From Kingdonia uniflora (taxonomy: Eukaryota; Streptophyta; Magnoliopsida; Ranunculales; Circaeasteraceae), in NCBI GenBank assembly GCA_014058105.1, contig JACGCM010002435.1:1116001-1180000 (forward strand): a stretch of DNA of 64,000 bases, read 5' to 3'. The notes under the pieces are model-generated. The model saw nothing but the letters and a program-made list of their open reading frames with translations, was not told the origin of the DNA and ran no database searches. The position numbers were made by a program, and so were the translations under genes. Below, in pieces: positions 20,258 to 31,225 of this stretch. Within the stretch, counting starts at the first letter, position 1. The number at the start of each line of letters is the position of its first letter.

Positions 20258-20689
20258 CACTACGTAAAAAAAGAGTAAAAAATGACTTGGCAAGTTAGTC
20301 GTATTTTTCTGAAGCGACTTTATTTTTTGTCAAAAAAAGTGTTGCAATTTTTGTAGTAGCTTTTTGTTTACGACTTTTACCTGAGTCATAATATTACGAC
20401 TGTAAACTAAGTTGTAATATTTGTCGCTTTTCATGAAATTTGCAACACAAAAATTAGTTGTTTTTTTCGTCGCAAAAACATGACATACGTATGAGTCATA
20501 CTTATTTTCACATTTGTTGCGTATTGCAACTCATTTATCCATTGCTTAATCCCTCATAATCTAGCGACTCTAAAATATGTTGTAATATATATAGCCTTTC
20601 ACACAATTTTTGACAGAGATGTATGTCGTTTTATACTAATTTAACAAAATATTGTAATTTAAAAAAAAAAAAAACTTATTTATGAAATT

Positions 20690-20745
20690 AGAACTAGATG
20701 GATTTGAACCATCATCCTCTCATGTTAAAGAGCGCTCTTCCTTTT
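20690..20745 (-). other. tRNA 3'-half-like sequence inside CACTA-2
   Basis: The minus strand contains GATGG-TTCAAAT-CCATC, a perfect 5-bp T-stem with a 7-nt T-loop, followed by TAGTTC. Upstream, GAGCGCTC and GGAAGAGC resemble D- and anticodon-arm remains. I cannot fold a full cloverleaf or assign an amino acid, so this is at most a degraded, possibly organelle-derived, tRNA piece. Confidence 0.2.
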
Positions 20746-21349
20746 TTATGCTTATAGTTCTATTAAGGCATAAAAATTCCAAAGTTACAAAATTAGAAAC
20801 ATTTATGGAAAACTACGTTCTTAGACCGAACTGGACCTTTGATTCTTATTCTAAACTCTCCTTGGGCTCTGAAACGTATATTATATATATATATATATTA
20901 ATTAATAATTATTTCTAATGATATCTTACTTTCATCGTTATTTCAAAAGAAAAACTCAAACTTGATTAATTAACCTGCTGTTACAGATCGATATCTATGA
21001 CAAGAGCAAACTCATATTACCAATGTTTTTATGCCAATGTCAGAGACTAAATTATATGCATATATACTTAAAACATAGTATCAAATATACAGTGGGCAAT
21101 TCCAAATATATACCTTCCTATCGAGGCATGGTGTTGTCTAGGAAGTCAGAGAACTTCTGGAATTCCCTTGGCTATGATCACCAATTATTCCCCTTGCACA
21201 TAATTGTGTAACTTTGTTATCAAGCGCTTGAAAAATACTAGCTACCAATGGAAACAATCGAATAAACCAATGAAAATATAATTATTAAATTGAACAAGTC
21301 ATCGTAATATATCGGATAAAGAGCCACTTACTTAAACCACACTACAACT

Positions 21350-22876
21350 GCTAGTATTCACAATCCACCATGAATCCCACCTGCAATTGTCATACAATGG
21401 ATAATGATTTGCATAAGATATGCCACCAACAAACAACACCATTTGTCCTTTTGAAGTCAATGCTCTATTTGAATAATAAATTTGACCGAGATCCCCTGCA
21501 AGAACGTTGAGACCAACACTTAAGCAAACTAAGAAAGATATATAACTGCAGCATTACAACTATTATACACACAAAGAAAATATCTAATGAAGGAACCACC
21601 CATAAATTTCAAATCCTATAGACCAGTTGGTTGGACTAAATCACTAAGGTTTGGAAATTAAGATTTTAGTTGGCGGTTACTCAAATAGACAAACTTATGA
21701 TATGAAAATATGAAATTAATTTACCTATGAGCCCAATAGTATAAGGAACATCTGGACCAATTTAAGGGCGAGTTGTAAACCAGAACTGTAGCGTGATGAG
21801 TCAAAGCCCAACCTCATAGAAGCACTTTGTGTCAAACTAGAATAACAACAAACACATAGTTATCAGCTTCTTCATATTCACAACAATCCCATGATAATTA
21901 GTAATCTCAAACACATTGTAGCCTAAAACAACCCATCTTCAATTTCTTGATGGTATAGTGATGGATGTACATTGAAATGTAATTGGTATACTTAAATGTA
22001 AGAACGGTACCCTTAGTACTATGCTTGTGCTTGGTATTCTCAGGCCAGTAAACCACTGTGTTTAAACCAGGTTCATCCACAGTTACCCAAGATATAATCA
22101 CTGCCCTCCCCAATTGATCTCCTTGAGTTATATGAACCTTAAAACAAAACACCAACAAATCAAATTACAATAAATTACAAACACATCAATTCCATCTAAC
22201 AGTAACCAAAAGCTAATTATAATTATAAAATATTAAGAAGAACTAAAAAGCAAGCCTTTAAGAATCATATAACAATAAAACTAAACCACCCCTTTTAATC
22301 TAATCTATCAATACCAAAATTAGCATGAAGTGGGACAGACATCATCACATCAAAATAAACAAAATTTTACCATAAGAAGCAACATCCACTATAAGAGTAG
22401 AATATAAACCCCCTTTGACCCATCTATATAGGAATTAAAGCACAAAATCCCCCACTTACAAAATAAGTCTAGATTTCAGAAACCATCAATCAGAAACCTC
22501 TTAACCCCATAACATAACTTAGAAATTAAACATTGGGCTTAAACCCTCAAAGGAGAATCACCTCACTTACAAAACATTTGTAGATTTCATAAACCATTAA
22601 TCATAAAACTCAAAACTCAAAACCCACAACATATCTTAAAAATCAAACAATGGGGCTTATATGTAAGGGGTAAAACCACAATAAAAGAAGGAAAAAGCTA
22701 TACCTATTGAGGAGCATTATAGCCAGGAGGAACTCTAAACACATTACTGTCAAAGGGCATATCAACAAATGGTTCAGCCTTTCTGGCAAAACTATTTGTG
22801 ATTCCTCCATTGCAGACCAACACTGATGAGCACGTGGTATCAAGCACAAAAGAACAAAAAAACTAGAGACGCCCAT
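21350..22876 (-). pseudogene. Purple acid phosphatase pseudogene (intron-containing fragment)
   Basis: This is the N-terminal third to half of a plant purple acid phosphatase, a secreted metallo-phosphoesterase that releases phosphate. Exon 1 (22876-22704) has the signal-peptide start [13 protein letters not shown], a frameshift, then [15 protein letters not shown]. Its last codon is TAG where the family has CAG (NAPQQ). Exon 2 (22137-21937) is an open 67-codon exon, VHITQGDQLGRAVIISWVTV onward. Exon 3 (21836-21725) reads FDTKCFYEVG and GPDVPYTIGLI with two stops. Exon 4 (from 21495) reads GDLGQ (metal-site Asp kept) but VGGISYANHY where the family has GDLSYADNY, so another metal ligand is lost. 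Homology stops near RWDSW. Introns with AG acceptors are kept, so the copy was DNA-mediated. It lies wholly inside CACTA-2. Confidence 0.85.
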
Positions 22877-22944
22877 CTCTGTAAAACTCTTGCTTTTCTC
22901 TAGAGAAGAAGAGAAATCAAGGAAATAATATTGGTGTTTGCACG

Positions 22945-22952
22945 TATTTATA
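22945..22952 (-). promoter_or_regulatory. TATA box of the captured phosphatase gene
   Basis: TATAAATA on the minus strand lies 69 nt upstream of the exon 1 ATG, followed by a C/T-rich leader. The capture therefore seems to include the native core promoter. Confidence 0.6.
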
Positions 22953-24948
22953 GGTGTCCTAGTATAACTTACATCATCAAAAGATGCACCTATCTCCCCT
23001 AGTATAATTACACTATATTATTATTAAAATGTCTATTAACAAATTATTAGTACCAATTAAACTAACAAATAACTGCACTATGTTTTATTTTCTATAAAAT
23101 ATAAATCATAAAGAACATAACAGTTAACATGATTCACTATCATATTCCCAAATGACAATTAGATGAAGGCAATACAATAAGAAAAACTAAGTATTTGGTA
23201 CAACAACCTTTTGCCTGCCCTCATCTTTCACCAAAAATAAAGAAAACCCACAAAGGGTCTTAATGTTGCACCCTCCCCAGTGCTCTAAATCATAGAACTC
23301 CCAAAATCATGGACACCCAAATCATATTTTGACCAAATCTAGACCACCCATGTCTCCAAAATGACTTAAGAAGTTTACCCAAATGGAGCTTATCTATCAG
23401 GATTCCCAAGGATCATAACCCTTTGAAAAATTTACTTAAAGAAAAAATAGAGAGAAAGAAAGAGGTTTGGTTAATGTTTTTGGGATCAAATAACTTGTGG
23501 ATGCCAATTAAATTAATTTTACCTTATGATACTACTATAACTCTAAATACTATGAAATAAAAACAGTAAAATTTAGGGATGAAAAACAGTCAAACCTTGG
23601 CACTGAAAATATTATTAGCAAAATTGTAATCGCATCACGGGTATTCTCGATTTATAACCAACAATGACCTAACAGTTCCTAAAAATCTGGTTCAAACCAC
23701 CTTCAACCTCGGTTCTGTATCACAAACTGATTTATCTGAAATAGTACCTAATGCATCAATCGGCAACCAAATTCAACTATAGATTGGGAAACTATACACC
23801 TAACTTGGAGTAGAATTACATCATTCACAGAAATCCATTAGATCTTCTATTTGTAAATTGTGCGATTGCTTAGAAGAAATTAGGAAGGCTAAATTTTGGC
23901 TGAAGACTTAAACTTATATGAGTGAGGGAAATTGTGAGATGAAAGGGGCAAAAAGGATTGGAAAGATTTTTTTTTTTCACCACGGAGTAACTTCAATTTA
24001 CCATTGGTTAACTCCGTCCTCAACTTCCAATGGCACAAGCATGTGAAAAATTCCAAAAGAGACTGTGGTAAATTTCAAATTTTGGTATAGTGCATGGAGA
24101 GTATAAGTATGATTGGCTAAATATTTTAAATTAGAAAATATAACTTGCATTAGGAAATGAAGAGATTGTGCATCATAGTTGCATACCTCACGTAATCAAT
24201 TATTAAAGCAGTATTACCAAATCAATAATAAGAACTTAAATCGGCATAGAAAAGACAATTTATGCTTTAGAAAACAATTCTAATGTATCGATCGATAAAA
24301 TGGTAGAGCGAGGACCAATACACCTTAAATTTATGAGAAAAATCCAAGGATACAAAAGAACTAGTTTGATACAACTGCTTCCTATTATTTTCTTTTCCAC
24401 TAACCTCTTACAAAGATTTGGGTAAAATTAGATAAAGAATCTAAACAGCTCAAGCCAGCAATAAATCTATAAGAGAGCATGTACAGCAGAAATCCCAAGG
24501 TCGATTCAAATTATTTGTATTTGATAGAAAAATTGTTGTATTGACTTTGAATTAGAAAAAAATGTACAAAATATGGTAAAATAGAGAACCCCATTAATGG
24601 ATTTAAACAAAAGTGTTAGAAATCAAAGAAATCAATTTACCTAATTTTATGCCTTTCGTGATTACTACAAGATGGGCAGAACCATTGTGCGTTCTTCACA
24701 GTACGAAAGAAAGCATTACCTGCAGCAAATTAGATGACACAATAATCATTGGGCATTTCAGTAAGTTATTGAAGAAATCAAGAGTTTGGAGCCTGAATTA
24801 TTATCCTTTAAGGTTTTCTAGGGAAAGAGAATGAGATGAGGGAGAGGTTATCACAGAGAGATGATGGACACCCGGAGAAAAGATTGGTGTTGAGATAGTG
24901 GAGGGATTTTTAGTAGAATTAGTTTTTTTTTAAAGTAATTATGGGTTG
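22953..24948. other. CACTA-2 interior without recognisable genes
   Basis: AT-rich sequence upstream of the phosphatase relic. It contains a 73-codon plus-strand ORF at 24613-24834 without recognisable homology and several T or A runs. It may include upstream flank of the captured gene. The segment ends at the GGTTG duplication (24944-24948) of Tat-C. Confidence 0.4.
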
Positions 24949-25421
24949 TGTAATGGCATATTTTTTGGGAAGATAATCTTTGCCAATACTTTAGAAAGGA
25001 TTATGCAACAATAAATGTAAAAATACTAGATTTTATGTAGAAACTCAGTAAAGCCTAAGAAAAACTACGACCTCGAGGAGGGTTTTGGGTAAAAAATCTA
25101 CTAAGTTACTAGTTATTATAGTTGGTATTTAGTAAGAAAGTAAGGATGAATGAATAGTCAAGTTGCAGATCAGAATAACACATTCTCTGCCTATATTTAT
25201 AGTAGATGCATGCAGTTTACAAAAAGAAAATTAGTTTCCTATTTTGGGGGTAGTAGGCGAACTTCGTGGATCTCCTCACGGCTCTTTTGAGCAAGCATAG
25301 CGGCTATGCTTAGTAGGTCGAGAACTGTGGTCGCAGAGGTAACATCTTCTCGAATGATAGAATATCTTTGTCTAAGTTTTGTTGGCTTCTCTTTGTCAAA
25401 GATGGGAAATATGCTACTATA
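24949..25421 (-). repeat. Tat-C 3' LTR
   Basis: 473 bp, matching 42171-42644 and 52539-52999. Read on the plus strand it begins TGTAATGGCATATTTTTTGG and ends GGGAAATATGCTACTATA. The block ATCTTTGCCAATACTTTAG and the TATAAATA box (minus strand of CTATATTTATAG, near 25192-25203) are shared with the other copies. Confidence 0.9.
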
Positions 25422-25433
25422 ATCCCCCCATTC
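25422..25433 (-). promoter_or_regulatory. Tat-C polypurine tract
   Basis: The minus strand reads GAATGGGGGGAT directly before the LTR start TATAGTAGCATA. The position fits plus-strand priming. The equivalent beside the 52999 LTR end is GAATGGGACGAT. Confidence 0.7.
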
Positions 25434-26495
25434 TCCATGTCATTACTTGTTGCTGTGCCGAGAAGAACATTGAAATGTGAAATGGTTGTCGAATATTGTA
25501 GAATTCTGTGTGCTATCATTTCTAAGGCAAAAGTCAAATGAATCTGGTCATTTTGGTTTCTCGAGGAGCATTTATGGCAGAACATTGGACATTGTAATTT
25601 TGAAGGTGACGGTATAAATGGGGGGAGAAAGAATGAGTTGTTGTTCGGAAGGTTTGTGAAGGTAAAGTCTTGATGGTGATGACGTTGTTCCAGGAGTTGC
25701 ACAACGAGTTCCTGGAGCTTGTGGTTGGGAAGTATGGTAAATAAAAAGAGGTTTATCTTGGTTCCCTGTCGTAATTGTCTTCTTATTCAGAACCGGTAGT
25801 GATGAAATTGGAGGAAATGATGGAGGAGGAGGTGGTGATCATTGAAAGGTAGTGCGTCCATTGCTCTCAGTGTTATTTGGTGTTGTAGAAGGCCTCAGAG
25901 TGCATTAATTGTATGAAGAAGTGGTCACTGTTCATATTGAAGATGATGATGCTACAGCGAGAAAGGGTTTCCTGTGGTAGTGTCGGCGGACGTTGTTGTC
26001 TCCATAACTCCCTGGGGTTAGGGACTGTGGTAGTAATAGAGGAGAAGGGTGGCTTTTTTTCCTTCTCCGGAGGATATGCCAAATTTTAGTGAAAAGAAGC
26101 ATGCAGCTTCAAGTAGTTTATGTCGAAGGATAATATGTAACCTGTAGGTTGATATAATGTAATCAAAGGAAATAATTATCGATTCTAAAATACAACAGTT
26201 AACATATGAATAAATTTTTGCTTTTAAATTTGCATCGAATACATATATAGTGGTCTCGAATGAAATAAAATCTATTATTCGAAGATAATTGGTCAAGTCA
26301 TTTGGATGTCAAGAAAGTTGCTTACGTAAATATCGTTGTTACTTGCTGAGGTAATAAGTTCATGAACTATAGTTTGTTGATTGTGTGGAGCCAGAAACGG
26401 TTCCCCAAGAGTTTGATTTAACTGGGATTTGTAGAGTTCCATCTAGAAATGAATGTTGGATTTGACTGTTCGCTGGACTATTTATTATTTTGCCA
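25434..26495. other. Tat-C spacer between 3' LTR and antisense module
   Basis: No convincing gene. A 130-codon minus-strand ORF (25310-25702) starts here and runs into the LTR, and short ORFs on both strands overlap, so they are probably incidental. The plus strand is G-rich with GGAGGAGG runs, which may be leader sequence of an antisense transcript. Confidence 0.3.
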
Positions 26496-26745
26496 TATAT
26501 AAATACCTTGTGCAGTCTAAAAGTTTTTTGTAGGATGTGAGATGGTGAGGATGAGAACTCAGGTTCTGAAGGATGAGCATTCCAACCGAGTGCGTGCGGC
26601 GTATTGGGACTAGCTTGATCGGTACTTCGGCAAGAGTTGTGTAAACTGACAACCATTGGTGCTAGTGGAGCCCAAGTATGAAGAGATGAGTGAAGTGGAG
26701 GTGAAGGAAGTAGAAGAGGAGTATGTATTTTATTACAATTTGTAA
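26496..26745 (+). pseudogene. Tat-C antisense small ORF 1
   Basis: TATATAAATA (26496-26505) precedes an ATG at 26542. The frame starts MVRMRTQVLKDEHSNRV, hits a stop after AAYWD, and later reads an acidic stretch MSEVEVKEVEEEYVFYYN. No known family. Position, size and the basic-then-acidic composition match the first ORF of the antisense modules of Tat-B, -D and -E. Confidence 0.4.
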
Positions 26746-27158
26746 TTCCTGAGTCCTCTTGAGCATGTCGGCAAGATAAGGAATTGAGCCAAGGCTTTGG
26801 TGAAGAAAGAAGACGGTTTATCCGGTCGAAGTGGCTAAAGAGTGGTTGAGGGCTGTTTGGTTTATAAAAATAAGAAATGTGTAAGGTGTTGGTCCTGAAA
26901 TAAATAAATTTATTTGTGTCAGATGTTTTTGTTGATGTGTGTAATGATAAATGTTTCTCGAATACGTTATGACATTTTGAACTAATGAAGTTTTATTGAT
27001 TCAAAATTGTGAGTATGGGTATGTTAATTTAGGATATCTCGACCTTCGGGTTGTTGGTTGTTGAATAATATTTGAATTTGAATTGCGGTTACATCTTGGC
27101 TGAGAATATTGGAGAAGATTAAATAAGGAAAGATATGTTTAGTTAATTGGAGAAAAAT

Positions 27159-27420
27159 GGCTAGGTGTTCTCCTGCAGGTGATATTTTGAGGTACACGGA
27201 ATTGGATGTACAATTTCTTTTTAATAGTATAAGAGTCGCTTTGGCAAGGATAGATACATCAGAGGAGTTAAAAAGAGATATGGGATGGTTGGATCAACAA
27301 TACATGGGCTTGTTGGCGTTTAGAAGATGAAGGATTAGAGAGTTCGAGAAGAGGAGATTAAAGCATTACATTTGAGTACTCGAATGATCGCAAAGGGGTG
27401 CGATGAACAGTCGCGTGGGG
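27159..27420 (+). pseudogene. Tat-C antisense small ORF 2
   Basis: From ATG 27159 the frame reads MARCSPAGDILRYTELDVQF and continues LFNSIRVALARIDTSEELKR before a stop. It resembles Tat-D at 53719-53892 (VARCIPLGNVLMYKELDVQ, LFMSIRTTIVKM) clearly enough to be a homologue. Its downstream part NSRVGSINSPVVG also matches NSHMGPINTPSGG in Tat-D. Function unknown. Confidence 0.5.
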
Positions 27421-27422
27421 TC

Positions 27423-27430
27423 TATAAATA
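27423..27430 (+). promoter_or_regulatory. TATA box of Tat-C main antisense gene
   Basis: TATAAATA in the context GGTCTATAAATAGCCC. The Tat-D copy has GGTCCTATAAATACGCC at 53983-53999. The box and its flanks are conserved, and both lie about 870-920 nt upstream of the main ATG, with a first exon and an intron presumed between. Confidence 0.6.
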
Positions 27431-28324
27431 GCCCTGTAGTTGGCGATTGTTCACACACCACTAATTTTGAAAAAAATTCTTCAAGTGCTGATTCTCTGTG
27501 CTCATCTCTGTGTTGTTGTCAACCATAGGGAAGGAGGATATTAATGAGTTGATTGAGAGGGCAAAAACTTGCAAAGCAGAGGGATATCGAGGCAGTGCGA
27601 CACCAAGGTTAATGTTTTTCTTGTACTACGTTTGTTATTCATGCGATTATGTGAAACCTTTTGTAGATGTTAATATTATGGTGATAGTATAGGGAGTAAT
27701 TGTTGTTTAGATGGGTGTATTAGAAGTAATTGTAGAAATAGAGATTTAGGGTTTGTGATAAAATTGCTGCGATATTGTCTGTATGGTGGGGCGACTGATA
27801 GACAAAGTGTCGTAAAGGTTTAAGGTTTATTATGGAGAGAGGGGTTATTGGAAAGAGGTAATGACGAGTGGAGATAATGAATGTTGGGTGGGATTACGGT
27901 ATGACTGTGGGTATGTTTTTGTGATTTGTAAAATGGTGTTTGGTAGTTGGAGTGCCAGATTACCTATTAAATGGAACGGGTTTTACGTCTGAGAGGGCGG
28001 AAATTCTATTTTTTTTGAATTTGGCTTGTTTTGGCGGGAAGCAGGGTACTGCCACAGTGTCTTCGAGAAGCTTAGGGTCCTGAACTTTGATTAGAAGCGT
28101 TAGTGACAAATAGATAGTTGTCGAGATTAGGACTTAGAAAATTATCAAAGAAATCCATTATCGAGAAATGTATGAAATAATCGGGTATTTATTTAGTAAT
28201 AATAGAATGACGTGTTGGAGATTAAACTCGACAACTATATGATTATTAGCATATGAATGTATATAATATATCAGATATGAGATATACTGAATATGTTTTT
28301 TTTCTTAAATGGAATCTGATTTTT

Positions 28325-29400
28325 AGGTTCATTAAAAAATGGCTGAACCTATCCAAATTGATGAAAAAGAAATCTTCAAGAACATTGCAGATGTAGAGCC
28401 CTTTTGAATTGATATGATAGCCAGTGTCCAAAAGTTGGGCGGGAGACATAGGGTGGGGTCGAGTAGTGTGGATGTGGCGAGTATCGACCAGAATAAGATG
28501 GCACCAAAGGTTGTGAATGTGTCAGACGAGGAGGCTACTGAAACAGACATGGATCGCAAGTCGCAGGTAAGTGATCGAGAAGGCATTTGTGAGGGGAGGA
28601 AGATATCATAGATGATGATGATGTATGTTATAGAGAGGGTCCAAAAATGAATAAGATTTTGCATTTTAAAGCGAAGTACGGTATTCCTATGGATATTAGG
28701 TTAGAGGAATATCATCATGAAATGACAGACCAAGATGATCCGTTGGATGACATTCTTGTCCACCAAAAACAGATTAAAAAGGGGTTCAAGCTACCTCTAC
28801 GAGGTGACCAAAAAAAGTTTTTGAATTTTTTTGATGTTGCACCTGGTCAGTTTAACCTTAATGTGTATGACCTCTTCCGGGTATGTGGAGTGATAAACGG
28901 TTGATTAAAGTCATGAGGGAAAGAGTTAATCACCGTGGATGATTTATGTGTGCAATACTTAAACAAAATCAATCAAATTTAGGGTGTAGGTACATGGCGT
29001 GGTTCTTGAGAAGACCTCAAATTTTCGAGATGGTATTGACAAGGGGCAATATTTTTGAGGAATGTCTCCTTGTATTGGGGAATTATGAATTTGATTAGAG
29101 AAATTCAGGGGAACCTCTATAAAGGATGACCTTCCATTTAGGTGTGTGGTTAGGTAAATGCATGTCGAAGTTTGGATTTGTTTGTATGAATCTAGTGTTC
29201 TAACTTTTGGTTGCTTTTTTTTTTGTGCAGCTTTGAAGGAGATTGATAGAAACTTGGATATTTTAGAAAAGTTGTACAATATCAGGAGGGGTTATTTCGG
29301 TTGGCTCAATAATTTGGTGGTCGACCAAAAGAAGGTGGACTATTTATTTCAAGAAGCCGATTTAAAAAGAACTCGGGCGAAAGGGACATAAATTTTGTTT
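28325..29400 (+). pseudogene. Tat-C main antisense gene, gypsy-type transposon-like domain
   Basis: A splice acceptor (TTTTTAG/G) lies just before ATG 28339. The N-terminus starts MAEPIQIDEKEIF and has Ser/Asp/Glu-rich linkers. At 28647-28904 lies the domain recognisable from 'putative gypsy-type transposon' proteins: [60 protein letters not shown]. After a further stop-rich stretch an acceptor (GTGCAG/CTTTG) at about 29230 leads to an exon reading LKEIDRNLDILEKLYNIRRG. The gene runs opposite to gag-pol of its own element. It has several stops. Confidence 0.65.
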
Positions 29401-30656
29401 ATCAACAGAAAGATGTCTGCGAAAATTAAGAAAGCTGCAGACTCGAGCCTACCCCTCGAGAATCTATCACTTAGTGGTTACACCACAAATTTTGTAACTT
29501 CAGAAAGAGATGTTATGCTGCCATAAACTTTTGGGAAAGGAAAGAAAAAGAGGGCCGCTAGCCAGGTTGTTGCTCCCCTCCTTCCCCCGAATAGGGCTTA
29601 TCATAAATTTACTACTAAAGAGGGGGATAAAGTTTATGTGACACCATCTGGTGTTCTGGATGGTCGACTTCCTAAATCGGCTACTAACTTGTTGCTGAAG
29701 AAGAAGGCGTCTTCTAAGTCGACGAAGAAGAAGTTCGTCGAGGAGTTGGAAACTGAGGTCCAACAGACCAGATAGGCATATGTGTCTGGGACACAACTTT
29801 GGAGGAGGAATTTGATGATTGTCTGGTGGGGGCAGAAAGCCTTTATACTTTTCTCAGTGAGGGCCACCGAAACATAAAAAAGGTTAAGAATTTTTTTGCT
29901 TTGCTTCGATTAAAGATTTTAGTGCCTTATTTGAAAACTCATATTATGAGTATAACACAGAACAAGAAGTTATTGATCGAGGCCAAACCTCATATTCTCG
30001 GTGCTGGTACTCTGGTAAACCAGCTTCTCGTATATAAGAATATCGAGAAGGAGCTGGAAACAGAGAACGAGAATTTGATTGGGGAGAAAAATAAATTAGA
30101 GGCGAGGCTGGGTAAGTATAAGCTTAAAGCCGGGAAGGCAAAGGAAGATGCTCTTCGCAAGGCGAAGAGAACTTGGGATATGGAGAAGAAGAAAGAGGTC
30201 CAGGAGATAAGGGTCGACCTCACGAAGGAAAGAGAAGAGTTGTTGTCTCTGTAAAATACTAATTTTGATAGTGATGTTCGGGAACAAATTATTTATGCTC
30301 GGAGGGCGATGGAGGTGGAACACGCTAAGGTCTTGGAGGAGGTCCGGGATGAAGCTTTTTGAGATAATCTTGGTGCACTCAAGCACATGAAGACCAATTT
30401 TTTTGTACAGTTGAAGGAGTTGGAAGAAAGGAAATATTTTTACAAATGCTTGGCTAGTACTGGTAATCAAATTTTCTTGGATTCAGACACGGAGGATGAA
30501 GTTCCTGAAGTGCTTCAAGGACCTGAGGTACCTGAAGCACCTGAAGATCCTGTGGTGACTATCCACAAGTGTATTCTTACTGAGGAAATATTATATGAGC
30601 TAACTTCCAGTATACCAGTGAAAGCTGATGCTTCAATCTCTCCCCTTGCAGAATAA
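29401..30656 (+). pseudogene. Tat-C main antisense gene, linker and coiled-coil C-terminus
   Basis: A Lys/Ser-rich linker (SAKIKKAADSSLP, LLLKKKASSKSTKKK) leads to the 151-codon frame at 29799-30254 with a long coiled coil (LETENENLIGEKNKLEARLG, WDMEKKKEVQEIRVDLTKER). After stops, the tail at 30387-30656 has KELEERKYFYKCLAS and an acidic Pro-rich end with VPEVLQGPEVPEAPEDP. The layout matches the Tat-B exon at 9071-9655. Confidence 0.65.
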
Positions 30657-31225
30657 ATTATATTGGAAAAGTTTTTTTTTTACGAAAGGTATAAAAATGG
30701 TTGATGGGACCGAAATAATATTTTATTATTTCTTGAATGTTTAATGTTGATGCTTTTTCGAAGAGTATTTGAAAGTAATTTGTGCACAGTTTTTGTAAAA
30801 TTTAATCCAAGTATTTTTATATTTCGAAAAGATCGATAGTATTAGATAGTAATGAAGATAATATGTAGAATGTTGCTTGGGAGAAAGTATTTGAGATGAT
30901 TGAAAAAGGGCCTTGGAAAGAATATTTAAATGTAGAATGATGACAAAATGTTTTACCTCGAATGGATATCTGGGTTTTTGTGAAAAAAGGGACAAAAACA
31001 TGACATATTTTGGTCGATAAGTAATGAAATGCAAACAAGGTTATCCTGTAATTGGATAAGCATTTGTTGAAGAGATAAAGGTTAGTTATGATGTGTACTT
31101 GTTAATTATGTATCGATACTAAACGAATGATAGTGAAAAAGAAGTAAACGACGGTACAAATGTCTTTATTTGAATTTGTCAATAACGGTTATAGTGGTTA
31201 TCTGTAGAACATTTTAAGCTGGGCT
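30657..31225. other. Tat-C spacer between antisense gene and pol
   Basis: AT-rich region between two converging genes. No tandem array is visible here, unlike the same spacer in Tat-B and Tat-E. Nothing else is recognised. Confidence 0.4.

Noticed and set aside
21018..21220. Possible further phosphatase exon
   Set aside because: The minus-strand reading shows no resemblance to the later phosphatase exons; homology ends near 21350.
25310..25702. 130-codon minus-strand ORF at the Tat-C 3' LTR
   Set aside because: It spans the LTR border and polypurine tract, so it cannot be a real gene of the element.
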